Shown: positions 1-8,514 of the stretch, piece after piece | Layout: every line of letters begins with the position of its first letter | Numbering within the stretch: the stretch's first letter is position 1 | Source of the DNA: Sporosarcina sp. P33 | GTDB taxonomy: Bacteria; Bacillota; Bacilli; Bacillales_A; Planococcaceae | Assembly (NCBI RefSeq): GCF_002077155.1 | Contig: NZ_CP015027.1 | Location: 3,140,501 to 3,204,500 of the forward strand | DNA length: 64,000 nt | Direction: 5' to 3' | Made by a program: the position numbers and the translations under genes | Notes under the pieces: model-generated | What the model was told of the DNA's origin: nothing | The model's database searches: none | What the model saw: the letters and a program-made list of their open reading frames with translations, nothing else

Positions 1-360
1 CTAATCGAAGAGTTCGGCGGGGAAGTGCCGTCGAACCGCGATACAATGATGACGCTGCCGGGTGTGGGGAGGAAGACCGCAAACGTGGTTGTGTCGAATG
101 CATTCGGCGTGCCTGCCCTCGCTGTGGATACCCATGTCGAGCGTGTGGCAAAGCGCCTTGGCATGAATCGCTGGAAAGACCGGCCGATTGATGTGGAAGA
201 AAAAATAATGCGCTGGACACCGATGGAATTATGGACACAGACTCATCATCAGATGATATTCTTTGGACGTTATCACTGCAAAGCGCAAAACCCCAACTGT
301 CCGGAATGTCCGCTGTTGGATCTATGCCGTGAAGGCCGAAAAAGGATGAAGGCAAAATGA
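1..360 (+). CDS. nth: Endonuclease III, 3' part (5' end outside window)
   Basis: Bifunctional DNA glycosylase and AP lyase that removes oxidised pyrimidines in base excision repair. The frame is open from base 1, so the N-terminal half lies outside the window. Visible are the helix-hairpin-helix (LPGVGRKTA), the region with the catalytic Asp (VDTHVERVAKRLG) and the C-terminal iron-sulfur motif with four Cys spaced C-x6-C-x2-C-x5-C (CKAQNPNCPECPLLDLC). The stop overlaps the start of ypoC by 4 bases, indicating co-transcription. In B. subtilis the same pair sits beside ponA and recU, as here. Confidence 0.96.
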   Translation, partial: LIEEFGGEVPSNRDTMMTLPGVGRKTANVVVSNAFGVPALAVDTHVERVAKRLGMNRWKDRPIDVEEKIMRWTPMELWTQTHHQMIFFGRYHCKAQNPNCPECPLLDLCREGRKRMKAK

Positions 361-692
361 GCTATGACGAATTGAAAGAACACATACAGCGGGTGCTTAC
401 CGAGTGGGAGCAGCAGCAGCCCGAACTAGAGAAAATGTACGCGGTGCGTGATGAGCGCCGGCTGACTTTAATCGAGCCAGCGATTGATCAGCTGGCATGG
501 CTGATCGCGCAGAGTGAAATCGTGCGAAATCCCCATACCGGCAACATGCATCATGCACTTGAGCCGAATAATTACACAGAACGCATAGAGTTTATTAAAC
601 TTCAGAAAAGCAGTCATTATGCACTCATTCAACTGATGATGCTATACGATGAAATGAAAAAGAAAGCCGCGCGATTGCGTGTGCAGCAATAA
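357..692 (+). CDS. ypoC: YpoC family protein
   Basis: Small soluble protein of 111 residues and unknown function, recognised by position (nth-ypoC facing ponA-recU, as in B. subtilis) and by the family-like segment NPHTGNMHHALEPNNYTERIEFI. No signal peptide or membrane segment is seen; the composition suggests an all-helical fold. The ATG overlaps the nth stop as ATGA, so translation is probably coupled. The gene ends just before a strong bidirectional terminator. Confidence 0.85.
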   Translation: MSYDELKEHIQRVLTEWEQQQPELEKMYAVRDERRLTLIEPAIDQLAWLIAQSEIVRNPHTGNMHHALEPNNYTERIEFIKLQKSSHYALIQLMMLYDEMKKKAARLRVQQ

Positions 693-696
693 AATA

Positions 697-742
697 AAAG
701 AGCGGAACGGCAAGTGAATGTACTTGTCGTTCCGCTCTTTTT
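697..742. terminator. Bidirectional terminator between ypoC and ponA
   Basis: Near-perfect 19-bp inverted repeat (697-715 with 722-740, one G-U pair) around a 6-base loop, with T-rich flanks on both strands. It serves the converging ypoC and ponA transcripts. Confidence 0.9.
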
Positions 743-744
743 AG

Positions 745-3450
745 TTAATTGGAAGAGGAATCGGACGAAATATTATCGGAATCATTTTGATTTTGTCCCT
801 GATTTCCTTGTCCCTGATTTCCCTGGTTCCCTTGATTGCTTTGTCCTTGATTGTTCTGGCCTTGCCCTTGATTTTCACCTCGGTTTGGAAAACCTTGATT
901 CCCCTGATTATCGGGGTTAGTCTGATCCGGGTTTCCAGAGCCATCAGAGTCTGGCGGGTTTTGACCGTCTTGCTCACCATCGTTATCGTTATCTTCATTG
1001 TCAGACGGATTATTATTTCCGTTGTTCTGATCATCATCAGTATCGGAGTCATCCGATGGCTGTTCTTCCCTATCAGGTTCACTTGCATTTTCTATCGACA
1101 GGGAAGTTGTGACAGAGCCGCTCGTATAGCCTCCCATGCTGGCGCTGACGGAGAATGTATAGCTTTTTCCGTATTCTACACCCGAGTAGGCTGCCTGTTT
1201 ACTGGAAGTGGTCGTAATGGTTTGAGGGCTGCCGCCATCAACGGAGACACTGACAGTAAATGCAGGATTGCCGAGACTGCTGTATTTATCCGAAGCATAG
1301 TAATTCCAATTCAGCTGAATCGTATTTGACTCGGCATTAAACTTCGCTGTGAAATCATCAGGGCTTGGAATCGTCACCGTCTCCGGGATAGACGTTTTAT
1401 CCGGCAATGTTCCTCTGACGAACAATTCATTACGGATTAGATTACTGTAAGTGAATGAACTGGCCAGCATAATAGGATCACTGCCTCTGACAATTGCGGC
1501 TTCTTCAACTGAAGCAGGCTTTTCAAATGTTCCGGGATTTTTCGCTATGCTGCTCATTACCGTTTTAAATAACTTTTGCGGTACAAAGCGGCCGTATTCA
1601 TATGTCGTAATCGGAGTTTTATAGTCTGCATATCCTCCCCACGTCGAAATCGTATATTCGGTTGTATATCCTGTAAACCATGTATCCGGAACGTAAGTGC
1701 TCTTCATATTGTATTTTTGAATTAACGAAGAAGGATAATTTGTCGTTCCTGTTTTTCCTGCAATATCCATCCCGTTGATGTAGGCACGTGTTCCCGTAGC
1801 TTCGCTTGCCGTCAACACGTCACGCAACATATCGGTAATCATATAAGCAGTGGAATCTTTCATCGCTGTGACCGGATCAGGGCGTAGATTCTTTTCCGTT
1901 TTCCCGTCACGCAATACCAGTTTTGTGACCGCGTGCGGTTTCGTATAAATTCCGCCGTTACCAAATGCGGCATATGCGCCTGCCATCTGGACTGTGGAGA
2001 ACTCTGCCTCCCCACCGCCAAGTGCGTTGCCGGCAGTCGGGTTTTCATAAGCAAATCCAAGTTTTCCAGCGAATGATTTGGCTTTTTTTGCGCCGACTTC
2101 TTCAAATGTTTTGATTGCAGGAACATTTCGAGACCAATACAATGCTTCACGCATCGTTAACGTTCCCAGGAAACGTCCATCCGCGTTGTTTACGGATTTA
2201 TTCATCCCTTTATATTTGTATGGTTCATCGACAACTTTTTGTCCAGTTGACCAGTTCAGCTCTTCAATTGCAGGTCCGTAAGAGAGGATCGGCTTAACGC
2301 TTGAGCCTGGAGCACGTTTCAGCTCTGCAAAGTTCATGTTTCGTCCAGAATAATTCCGCCCGCCGCCAAGTGCTACAATGGCGCCGGTTTTCGTATCAAG
2401 CACGGTCATTCCGGCTTCCATGTCTTCCGATTCATAATAACTCGGATCATTGATCGCTGCCTCGACAGTTTCCTGCACTTTCGGATCAAGCGCTGTCTGA
2501 ACCGTTACGCCTTCTGCCAGCATATCGGATAAACCGGCTGCCTCGATTTCATCGAGTACCGCATCTACGTAAGCCGGGTACTTACTGAACGTTTGCCGAT
2601 CCTCTTCTGCCAATAAAGTAGAAGTGACCGGCACTTTTTTCGCTTCGTTCATTTCTGCCGTCGAAATTTTACCATGGCGTTCCATCAGAGTCAGCACGGT
2701 ATTCCGGCGTTTTTCAGCACGTTCCGGATATTTAAATGGGTTATAGCCGTTTGGATATTGCGGCATTCCTGCAAGCATAGCGATTTCCGGCAGTTCCAGT
2801 TCGCTTACTTTTTTTCCGTAGAAATAGTTGGCGCCAGTTCCGAATCCGTAGCGGTTTCCTGACATCAGCACTTTATTGAAATACATTTCAAAGATTTCTT
2901 CCTTGGTATATTCCTTTTCCAATTTGTGGGCAAGCCATGCTTCCTGTGCTTTCCGTTTCAATGTCTTTTCATTTTTTAAAAAAGAGTTTTTAATCACTTG
3001 CTGCGTCAGTGTCGAAGCACCTTGTGAACCGAATCCGCTGCGCAGGTTGGCAAGTACAGCACCGCCCAGCCGGTAAAAGTCAATACCGCCGTGTTTAAAG
3101 AAGCGGACATCTTCGGTGGCGAGAATCGCATCTTTCATCTGTTCGGGGATTTCTTCATACGGCACGAACTCCCGTTTTTCTGCGCCGAATTTCATGAATA
3201 CATCTCCGTCTTTTGTCACGAAGTTGGATGTCAATGGATCTTTCAGCAGTTCCTCATCGAGATCAGGAGCGGTACTTGCATAATAAGCGAATAAGGAGAT
3301 TCCGCCTACCATGACTGCAAGGAATAATGCAACGATGCCTATGAAAATTTTCTTCCATAAATCTTTAGGGAATTTACCTCGCGGACGTTTGGGCTGCTCC
3401 GTCACCTGCTGCTTTCTTCTGGCTGTTCTTGAGTTTATATTGTCACTCAT
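745..3450 (-). CDS. ponA: Class A penicillin-binding protein 1A
   Basis: Bifunctional peptidoglycan glycosyltransferase and DD-transpeptidase anchored in the cytoplasmic membrane. A basic cytoplasmic tail (residues 1-33) precedes one membrane helix (about 35-57). The glycosyltransferase-51 domain has its catalytic Glu at 113 in ATEDVRFF. The transpeptidase carries SSVK (catalytic Ser about 383), an SRN motif and KTGT from 566. A fibronectin-III-like region follows, then about 110 residues of Asp/Asn/Gly/Gln-rich low complexity with NQG repeats. The total of 901 residues is close to B. subtilis PBP1. It lies 24 bases after recU on the same strand, as in other Bacilli. Confidence 0.97.
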   Translation of the reverse strand: MSDNINSRTARRKQQVTEQPKRPRGKFPKDLWKKIFIGIVALFLAVMVGGISLFAYYASTAPDLDEELLKDPLTSNFVTKDGDVFMKFGAEKREFVPYEEIPEQMKDAILATEDVRFFKHGGIDFYRLGGAVLANLRSGFGSQGASTLTQQVIKNSFLKNEKTLKRKAQEAWLAHKLEKEYTKEEIFEMYFNKVLMSGNRYGFGTGANYFYGKKVSELELPEIAMLAGMPQYPNGYNPFKYPERAEKRRNTVLTLMERHGKISTAEMNEAKKVPVTSTLLAEEDRQTFSKYPAYVDAVLDEIEAAGLSDMLAEGVTVQTALDPKVQETVEAAINDPSYYESEDMEAGMTVLDTKTGAIVALGGGRNYSGRNMNFAELKRAPGSSVKPILSYGPAIEELNWSTGQKVVDEPYKYKGMNKSVNNADGRFLGTLTMREALYWSRNVPAIKTFEEVGAKKAKSFAGKLGFAYENPTAGNALGGGEAEFSTVQMAGAYAAFGNGGIYTKPHAVTKLVLRDGKTEKNLRPDPVTAMKDSTAYMITDMLRDVLTASEATGTRAYINGMDIAGKTGTTNYPSSLIQKYNMKSTYVPDTWFTGYTTEYTISTWGGYADYKTPITTYEYGRFVPQKLFKTVMSSIAKNPGTFEKPASVEEAAIVRGSDPIMLASSFTYSNLIRNELFVRGTLPDKTSIPETVTIPSPDDFTAKFNAESNTIQLNWNYYASDKYSSLGNPAFTVSVSVDGGSPQTITTTSSKQAAYSGVEYGKSYTFSVSASMGGYTSGSVTTSLSIENASEPDREEQPSDDSDTDDDQNNGNNNPSDNEDNDNDGEQDGQNPPDSDGSGNPDQTNPDNQGNQGFPNRGENQGQGQNNQGQSNQGNQGNQGQGNQGQNQNDSDNISSDSSSN

Positions 3451-3474
3451 ATTATTTCCTGCCTTTCGCTGTCA

Positions 3475-4086
3475 TTAATCGGTCTTGCGTGTTACCCAAT
3501 CGGCTACAGCCTGAATATAGTCAAGCCGCGGCTGGTAACCGGTTTTGATTTCAATGGACCGTTCCTCGATTTCGAGTAACGTGATGGATTTTCTTCCGCC
3601 TTCCTCCATTCGTTTCCATAGGGGGTAAAACTCTTGAAACGGCAATAAAAAGTATCGGTCGAGCAGTGTGAAATTGACAATAAAAAAAGCAAGTCCTGAT
3701 TGATCATTTACTTGCTTCATATGCTGCACCTGATGCAAATGAATATTTTGCAATGGCAATGAAGTTTTATTTTTCGTTTCTTTTGCTTCAAAGTCGACAT
3801 AGTAGCCGTTCCAAACGCCGTTGTAGTCTGTTGTGGAAGGAGTGCGGAAGTATGCTTCTGTAATCACTGCAGCACTTCTTGCCGGGTAACGGACGTTGAC
3901 GATTTGCACCGGAACGGGCTTTTTATGAATGACGGCCATGCCATGGGCCAGATAGTATTCATTTGTGTCGTTGATTTCGTCCTCTAATGATTTACCCCGG
4001 TTACTGAAGGAGTAGTCATATCTCTTTTTTTGCGCAGAAGAAACGGACGGATTGAACTTTTTTCCGTTCGGATAACGTATCGCCAA
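3475..4086 (-). CDS. recU: Holliday junction resolvase RecU
   Basis: Endonuclease that resolves Holliday junctions in recombination and chromosome segregation. The N terminus IRYPNGK, the SNRG motif, TTDYNG and DFEAKETK (nuclease acidic and Lys residues) match the RecU family, and the 203-residue length is typical. I chose the TTG at 4086 because GAGGTGGT lies at 4098-4091, a good distance upstream, and because the protein then begins just before IRYPNGK. An in-frame ATG at 4104 would add six residues but has no clear ribosome binding site. Cotranscribed with ponA. Confidence 0.95.
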   Translation of the reverse strand: MAIRYPNGKKFNPSVSSAQKKRYDYSFSNRGKSLEDEINDTNEYYLAHGMAVIHKKPVPVQIVNVRYPARSAAVITEAYFRTPSTTDYNGVWNGYYVDFEAKETKNKTSLPLQNIHLHQVQHMKQVNDQSGLAFFIVNFTLLDRYFLLPFQEFYPLWKRMEEGGRKSITLLEIEERSIEIKTGYQPRLDYIQAVADWVTRKTD

Positions 4087-4107
4087 TGTGACCACCTCGT
4101 ACACTAC

Positions 4108-4116
4108 ATCATACCA
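4108..4116 (-). promoter_or_regulatory. Extended -10 element for recU-ponA
   Basis: On the minus strand this reads TGGTATGAT, a TGn extended -10, and it ends about 20 bases before the TTG start of recU. No good -35 hexamer is visible. Confidence 0.45.
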
Positions 4117-4188
4117 TACCCACTAGTAGACGAGTTACCGATAAGAAGGTTTCATTGGAAGTAAATGAGGACAAATTCGTGACGATTT

Positions 4189-4202
4189 GGAATGTTTGTT
4201 CG
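4189..4202. promoter_or_regulatory. Imperfect LexA-like box between recU and yppE
   Basis: GGAATGTTTGTTCG resembles the Bacillus SOS box CGAACATATGTTCG in about 10 of 14 positions, with an intact right half (TGTTCG). It lies between divergent DNA-repair genes. An extended -10 (TGATAAAAT, 4230-4238) for yppE-mrfA follows 27 bases later. The left half is degenerate, so regulation by LexA is only a possibility. Confidence 0.3.
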
Positions 4203-4287
4203 CAGAAAGTGGAGGTGTAGCTGTATTTCTGATAAAATGAAAGACAGTACGTTTTATTATGATTGATTATAAAGGAGTTTACTATAT

Positions 4288-4665
4288 ATGAGCAAGGTGG
4301 AAGACACAAGGTTACTGCTGACGATTTGCGATGAGTGCGAACAGCGATTTTATCGAATGAGAGAGACCGGTCATGAACCTGATTTCTTTAAAGAGGTGAA
4401 ACCGTATGCTGACGCCAGCCATCAGGCGATTGCGAAATGGGCTGAAGAGATGAAGACGTGGATACAGGACGAAAAACCGCGTTACGTTCATGAAGTGCAG
4501 ATTGACTCCTTAAAAGATTCTATGACTCAATTTGTTGTGCAGTCATTTTACAAAGCGACCGGAAAAAAGCGTTTTATCCTCTCCATCCGTGCGGCACGTT
4601 ATACGCTGCAGACAGTTCTGGACGCAATGAATGCAGAAAAGGGAGAGGACCATGTGAATGAATAA
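4288..4665 (+). CDS. yppE: YppE family protein (DUF1798)
   Basis: Helical cytoplasmic protein of 125 residues and unknown function. From memory it aligns with B. subtilis YppE through DFFKEVKPYADAS, KWAEEM, RYVHEVQIDSLKD and KKRF...YTLQTVLD. In B. subtilis yppE also lies near recU. It starts at ATG after AAAGGAG and overlaps mrfA by 8 bases, so the two are probably translated together. Its partnership with a repair helicase gene here suggests, but does not prove, a link to DNA repair. Confidence 0.85.
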   Translation: MSKVEDTRLLLTICDECEQRFYRMRETGHEPDFFKEVKPYADASHQAIAKWAEEMKTWIQDEKPRYVHEVQIDSLKDSMTQFVVQSFYKATGKKRFILSIRAARYTLQTVLDAMNAEKGEDHVNE

Positions 4666-6922
4666 ACAAAATATACCGGAGACAATTCAGCAGTTATTCG
4701 CTGATCCGCGCTTTGGGCCGAATATCGCCTATATTGAAACGCTGAAGGAACAGGAAGCGGTCACAGCCGAATTTCCCCCGTCCCTTCATCCGTCCATTCG
4801 CAAAGCGCTGGCGACAAAAGGCATCGGTCAGCTATACAGCCATCAGCGGCAGGCATTTGATGCAGTGGGGGAAGGACATTCCATCACGGCTATCACACCG
4901 ACAGCGTCCGGCAAATCTTTGTGTTATCATTTGCCGGTGCTGCAGTCGATTCTCGATAATCCTGCATCGCGTGCGTTATATTTATTTCCGACAAAAGCAC
5001 TGGCACAAGATCAGCTGGCAGACCTTCATGATTTGATTGAGGCGAGCGGAGAAACGATATTAAGTCATACGTATGACGGCGATACCGCACCCGGTTTGCG
5101 GACAAAAGTACGAAAGTCGGGTCATATTATTTTGACAAACCCTGATATGCTGCATTCAGCTATTTTACCGCACCATACAAAATGGATTTCTTTATTTGAG
5201 AACCTGAAATATATCGTTGTCGATGAGCTTCATACGTATAAAGGGGTGTTCGGCAGTCATGTGGCGCATGTTCTCAGAAGGTTACAGCGCATTTGCCGGT
5301 TTTACGGAAGTGATCCGATTTTTATCTGTACATCCGCAACGATTTCAAATGCCAAAGAACTGGCAGAGAACTTGACGAATAAAGATATGGTGCTGATTGA
5401 TCAAAACGGCGCACCGCGCGGCAAGAAACATTTCATTTTCTATAATCCGCCGATTGTCCATGATGTCTTTGGCATCCGAAGAAGTGCGGTGCTTGAAGTG
5501 CGTGATCTCGGCGCATTTTTATATCAGCGGCATATCCAAACTATTATTTTTGCACGCAGCCGGGTCCGGGTGGAAATGCTGGTAACGTATATGAAAGAAT
5601 TGACAAAGAAAAAATTATTCGATCAAACTGTAATGGGCTATCGCGGCGGCTATCTGCCGTCAGAGCGCAGAAAGATTGAAAGCGGCCTGAAAGATGGAGA
5701 TATCCGTACCGTCGTCAGCACAAATGCGCTGGAACTCGGTATTGATATCGGTCAATTGCAGGCGTGTATTATGACAGGTTACCCGGGAAATATTGCGAGT
5801 GCGTTGCAGCAGGCCGGCCGTGCGGGCAGGCGTCAGGAAGATGCGCTGATCATTTACGTGGCGCAGTCGATGCCGCTTGATCAGTATATTATTCAGCATC
5901 CGCAATATCTGCTCGGACGGCAGCCTGAAGAAATTCATATACATCCCGACAATATGCTGATTTTAATGGATCATCTAAAATGTGCGTCATTTGAGCTGCC
6001 GTTCAGCTCGACGGAGACATACGGTGAATTTGAAGTGCAGGAACTGCTGGCGTTTTTGCAGAGTGAAGGAGTGCTTTTGCAGACATCAGATAAATGGCAC
6101 TGGATGACCGACCGTTTTCCGGCAGGTGAAATCAGTCTTCGTTCCGCTTCTCAGGAAAATGTTATTATCATTGACCAAACATTCCCGAAAGAGACACGTG
6201 TCATTGGTGAAATGGACCGTTTCAGCGCCATGACATTATTGCATGAAGAAGCGATTTACTTACATCAAGGCACGCAATACCAGGTCGAGAAACTGGATTG
6301 GGAAGAGAAGAAAGCATACGTCACAGTGGTGGATGTCGATTACTTCACTGATGCCAATCTGGCAGTGGAACTGAAAGTGATCAGTGAAGACAAGCGAACG
6401 GAAGACGGAGACCGCACAACCGCTTATGGAGACTTGGCAGTGCTTGCGATTCCGACGATTTTTAAGAAAATAAAATTCGATACACACGACAATATTGGTT
6501 CCGGCCCAATTTCATTGCCTGCTGAAGAAATGCATACATCAGGAACGTGGCTGACGTTTGATGTGCCGGATGACTGGGAAAAGTCTGAACTGACCGATGC
6601 GATGACTGCTGCCGCGTATGCGATCCAGTCTTTAGTGCCGCTGTTTATTAAATGTGACCGTACTGACATTCACGTTGTCCCGCAAGTGAAGGCAATTCAT
6701 ATGGAGCGGCCGACATTTTTCATTTATGACAGCTACCCGGGAGGCATAGGGTTAAGTGAGAATATATATCCGCGGTGGAGGGAGCTGCTGACGCTTGCTG
6801 CAGATCATGTGGCGGAATGCCGTTGTGAACATGGCTGTCCGGTTTGTATTGGGGCGCAGGAAGCAGGGCAGAAAGATAATAAACATCGGGCGCATAGCTT
6901 GCTGACGGAGTTGGCGAAGTGA
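4658..6922 (+). CDS. mrfA: DNA repair helicase MrfA (YprA), DEXH with DUF1998
   Basis: ATP-dependent helicase of the MrfA/YprA family, which acts with the exonuclease MrfB in repair of mitomycin-type damage. Visible are Walker A (PTASGKS, about 81-87), the DELH box about 189-192, motif III (TSATIS), motif V (ELGIDIG), motif VI (QQAGRAGRRQ) and a C-terminal DUF1998 region ending in a four-Cys zinc-type cluster (CRCEHGCPVC, about 723-732). The 754-residue length is typical. The start is supported by GGGAGAGG. In B. subtilis mrfB is adjacent; here it is 4 kb away (10935). Confidence 0.95.
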   Translation: MNKQNIPETIQQLFADPRFGPNIAYIETLKEQEAVTAEFPPSLHPSIRKALATKGIGQLYSHQRQAFDAVGEGHSITAITPTASGKSLCYHLPVLQSILDNPASRALYLFPTKALAQDQLADLHDLIEASGETILSHTYDGDTAPGLRTKVRKSGHIILTNPDMLHSAILPHHTKWISLFENLKYIVVDELHTYKGVFGSHVAHVLRRLQRICRFYGSDPIFICTSATISNAKELAENLTNKDMVLIDQNGAPRGKKHFIFYNPPIVHDVFGIRRSAVLEVRDLGAFLYQRHIQTIIFARSRVRVEMLVTYMKELTKKKLFDQTVMGYRGGYLPSERRKIESGLKDGDIRTVVSTNALELGIDIGQLQACIMTGYPGNIASALQQAGRAGRRQEDALIIYVAQSMPLDQYIIQHPQYLLGRQPEEIHIHPDNMLILMDHLKCASFELPFSSTETYGEFEVQELLAFLQSEGVLLQTSDKWHWMTDRFPAGEISLRSASQENVIIIDQTFPKETRVIGEMDRFSAMTLLHEEAIYLHQGTQYQVEKLDWEEKKAYVTVVDVDYFTDANLAVELKVISEDKRTEDGDRTTAYGDLAVLAIPTIFKKIKFDTHDNIGSGPISLPAEEMHTSGTWLTFDVPDDWEKSELTDAMTAAAYAIQSLVPLFIKCDRTDIHVVPQVKAIHMERPTFFIYDSYPGGIGLSENIYPRWRELLTLAADHVAECRCEHGCPVCIGAQEAGQKDNKHRAHSLLTELAK

Positions 6923-6927
6923 TATGG

Positions 6928-6965
6928 AAGAGTTGGAGCTTTTGGCTTCGGCTCTTTTTTATTTT
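6928..6965 (+). terminator. Intrinsic terminator after mrfA
   Basis: An 11-bp stem that includes G-U pairs (6929-6939 with about 6945-6955), followed by a run of T. It lies six bases after the mrfA stop. Confidence 0.75.
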
Positions 6966-7018
6966 TTCTAAATGAGGGTAATAGGACAGAGAAAGACAAG
7001 ATAAAGGAGGAGATCAAC

Positions 7019-7387
7019 ATGCCAGTACAGATTAAGCGGGTATATGATCAAGCGAAGAAAGCAGACGGACTTCGTGTCCTGGTGGATCGTGTATGGCCAC
7101 GCGGAGTAAGTAAAGAAGATGCACAAGTAGACGAATGGCTGAAACAAGTGGGACCGAGTAAAGGGCTTCGTCAATGGTTCGATCATGATCCTGACAAGTT
7201 CGACGAATTTAAGAAAAAGTATAAAGAGGAACTGGAGAAGAATGACGAGCAGCAGGAAGAGCTGGAAAAGCTGAAAGAGTGGACGGTGAAGCATAAGAAA
7301 AACGTAACGCTTGTCTATGGAGCAAAGGATGAAAAGAATAATCAGGCTGTCGTCCTGAAAGAAATATTGGATCATCAGCTAGTATGA
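7019..7387 (+). CDS. DUF488 family protein (YeaO-like)
   Basis: Soluble 122-residue protein with the DUF488 signature (LVDRVWPRGVSKEDA near the N terminus, LRQWFDHDP, and VTLVYGAKDEKNNQA near the C terminus). The family is widespread and its reaction is not established. The gene is preceded by AAAGGAGGAG and stands alone between two terminators, so it is probably monocistronic. The middle is a charged Lys/Glu helix (about 62-95). Confidence 0.88.
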   Translation: MPVQIKRVYDQAKKADGLRVLVDRVWPRGVSKEDAQVDEWLKQVGPSKGLRQWFDHDPDKFDEFKKKYKEELEKNDEQQEELEKLKEWTVKHKKNVTLVYGAKDEKNNQAVVLKEILDHQLV

Positions 7388-7388
7388 T

Positions 7389-7434
7389 GAAAAGACCGCT
7401 GTCCAGAGAAATAACCCTCCTGGATAGCGATCTT
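7389..7434 (-). terminator. Terminator for the DUF3169 gene
   Basis: Inverted repeat 393-406 with 420-433 (offsets from 7000). Two positions pair as G-U only in the minus-strand RNA, where the hairpin is followed by TTTT. It therefore serves the leftward operon, although it also sits just after the DUF488 stop. Confidence 0.65.
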
Positions 7435-7451
7435 ATATTACATAGCCTTTG

Positions 7452-8132
7452 TTATTTATTGCGAATCGTAATCAAATACTGTGCGTTCGTCCCAATTAAT
7501 ACGAGACCTATGACGAAAATAGAGAATAACTGGGAATCTCCGGTAATGACAGAATAGCCAATGAACACCAGTAAAGCCATCAATAATGTAAGGTTCATTG
7601 TACTAAAAGTTTTGTACAAACCTTGCAGCATAACGAACTGTTCTCCTTCATCGGAAGCCGCCAGAAGTTTTTCTGCATAATTTTTATCGGATGGGGAAGG
7701 TAAGTTACGTTCTGGATATAAGGAGTTCACCAGACCGGAGCTGAAAACAGACAGAAGAGCCGATACCATGAAGGCGACACCAGAAATAATCAGTATCCAT
7801 GCGGGCTGAACAGTGATGATTGCTACAGCGGCGGCCAGAATACTTAAAACAAGAGCGGCTGCAGTGCATAAACTGACATCGCTGAACCGTTTGTACTGCC
7901 AGACATCACGTTCGTCTTCCTTGTCACCTGTCAAGTCCAGTTGTGATTTTTTCTTCATCTGCACCATACTGACTGTACTGAATATCAATAGGATCACTGT
8001 AATCGCAAGCAATACTATGTCCGCTTCAAAACCTATCGGCGGGAAACCCGCTGTGGAATCAAAAGACAATACAGCATTCATTCCGAAGACACCTATGGCG
8101 GCTCCAATCAACGTCCAAATTACCATTTTCAT
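7452..8132 (-). CDS. DUF3169 family membrane protein
   Basis: Integral membrane protein of 226 residues with about six hydrophobic segments (near 5-25, 33-53, 88-108, 112-132, 176-196 and 199-219) and a charged loop about 58-80. Its layout matches DUF3169 proteins, which are typically encoded with a small XRE regulator, as here. Its ATG overlaps the regulator stop (TAATG), so translation is coupled. The function is unknown; in such pairs the membrane protein is often the target or output of the regulator. Confidence 0.75.
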   Translation of the reverse strand: MKMVIWTLIGAAIGVFGMNAVLSFDSTAGFPPIGFEADIVLLAITVILLIFSTVSMVQMKKKSQLDLTGDKEDERDVWQYKRFSDVSLCTAAALVLSILAAAVAIITVQPAWILIISGVAFMVSALLSVFSSGLVNSLYPERNLPSPSDKNYAEKLLAASDEGEQFVMLQGLYKTFSTMNLTLLMALLVFIGYSVITGDSQLFSIFVIGLVLIGTNAQYLITIRNK

Positions 8133-8335
8133 TACAATTCCTCCTCATCAAAAATAAAAATATTTTCAATCGTCTCATTAAAAATATTCGCGATGCGTTT
8201 TGCTATAAGCAGGGAAGGTACGAATTCCTCCCGTTCAATTAAGCTGATGGTTTGCCTGGACACTTTTGCACGCTTTGCCAATTCTGTCTGATTGAGCCCG
8301 TTTCGCGCACGCAATTCTTTCAATCGTGTTCTCAC
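8132..8335 (-). CDS. XRE family helix-turn-helix regulator
   Basis: A 67-residue protein that is almost entirely one HTH_3 domain (LKELRARNGLNQTELAK...VSRQTISLIE...PSLLIAKRIANIF). The GTG at 8335 is preferred because GAGGTGA lies just upstream of it; an in-frame GTG at 8344 overlaps that site. This size and layout resemble the YozG/Cro-like regulators that control an adjoining membrane protein. An operator-like inverted repeat overlaps its promoter, which suggests autoregulation. Confidence 0.88.
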   Translation of the reverse strand: MRTRLKELRARNGLNQTELAKRAKVSRQTISLIEREEFVPSLLIAKRIANIFNETIENIFIFDEEEL

Positions 8336-8355
8336 TAGCCTCACCTCTTGAATTT

Positions 8356-8397
8356 ATTGTAATGAATATACTTCGTTTTGACAAGTATATTTGTCAA
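8356..8397 (-). promoter_or_regulatory. Promoter and operator of the XRE-DUF3169 operon
   Basis: On the minus strand TTGTCA (8384-8379) and TACAAT (8361-8356) are separated by 17 bases. The -35 lies inside a perfect inverted repeat TTGACAA-N6-TTGTCAA (8378-8397), so a bound repressor would cover the -35 hexamer. Confidence 0.65.
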
Positions 8398-8514
8398 ATT
8401 GACTAATTTAACTGTCATATATAGTTTCACCAGAGTCTTTTTAAAACGATTATCAGGCCGTGATACAGGGTACAGTATCAACAGAAAGATTCAGCTGCCA
8501 AGGAGAGGAGAGCG

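Noticed and set aside
787..1329. Long rightward frame opposite the ponA tail
   Set aside because: It is the complement of the low-complexity ponA C terminus, reads as a run of Ile/Val/Leu repeats and has no ribosome site.
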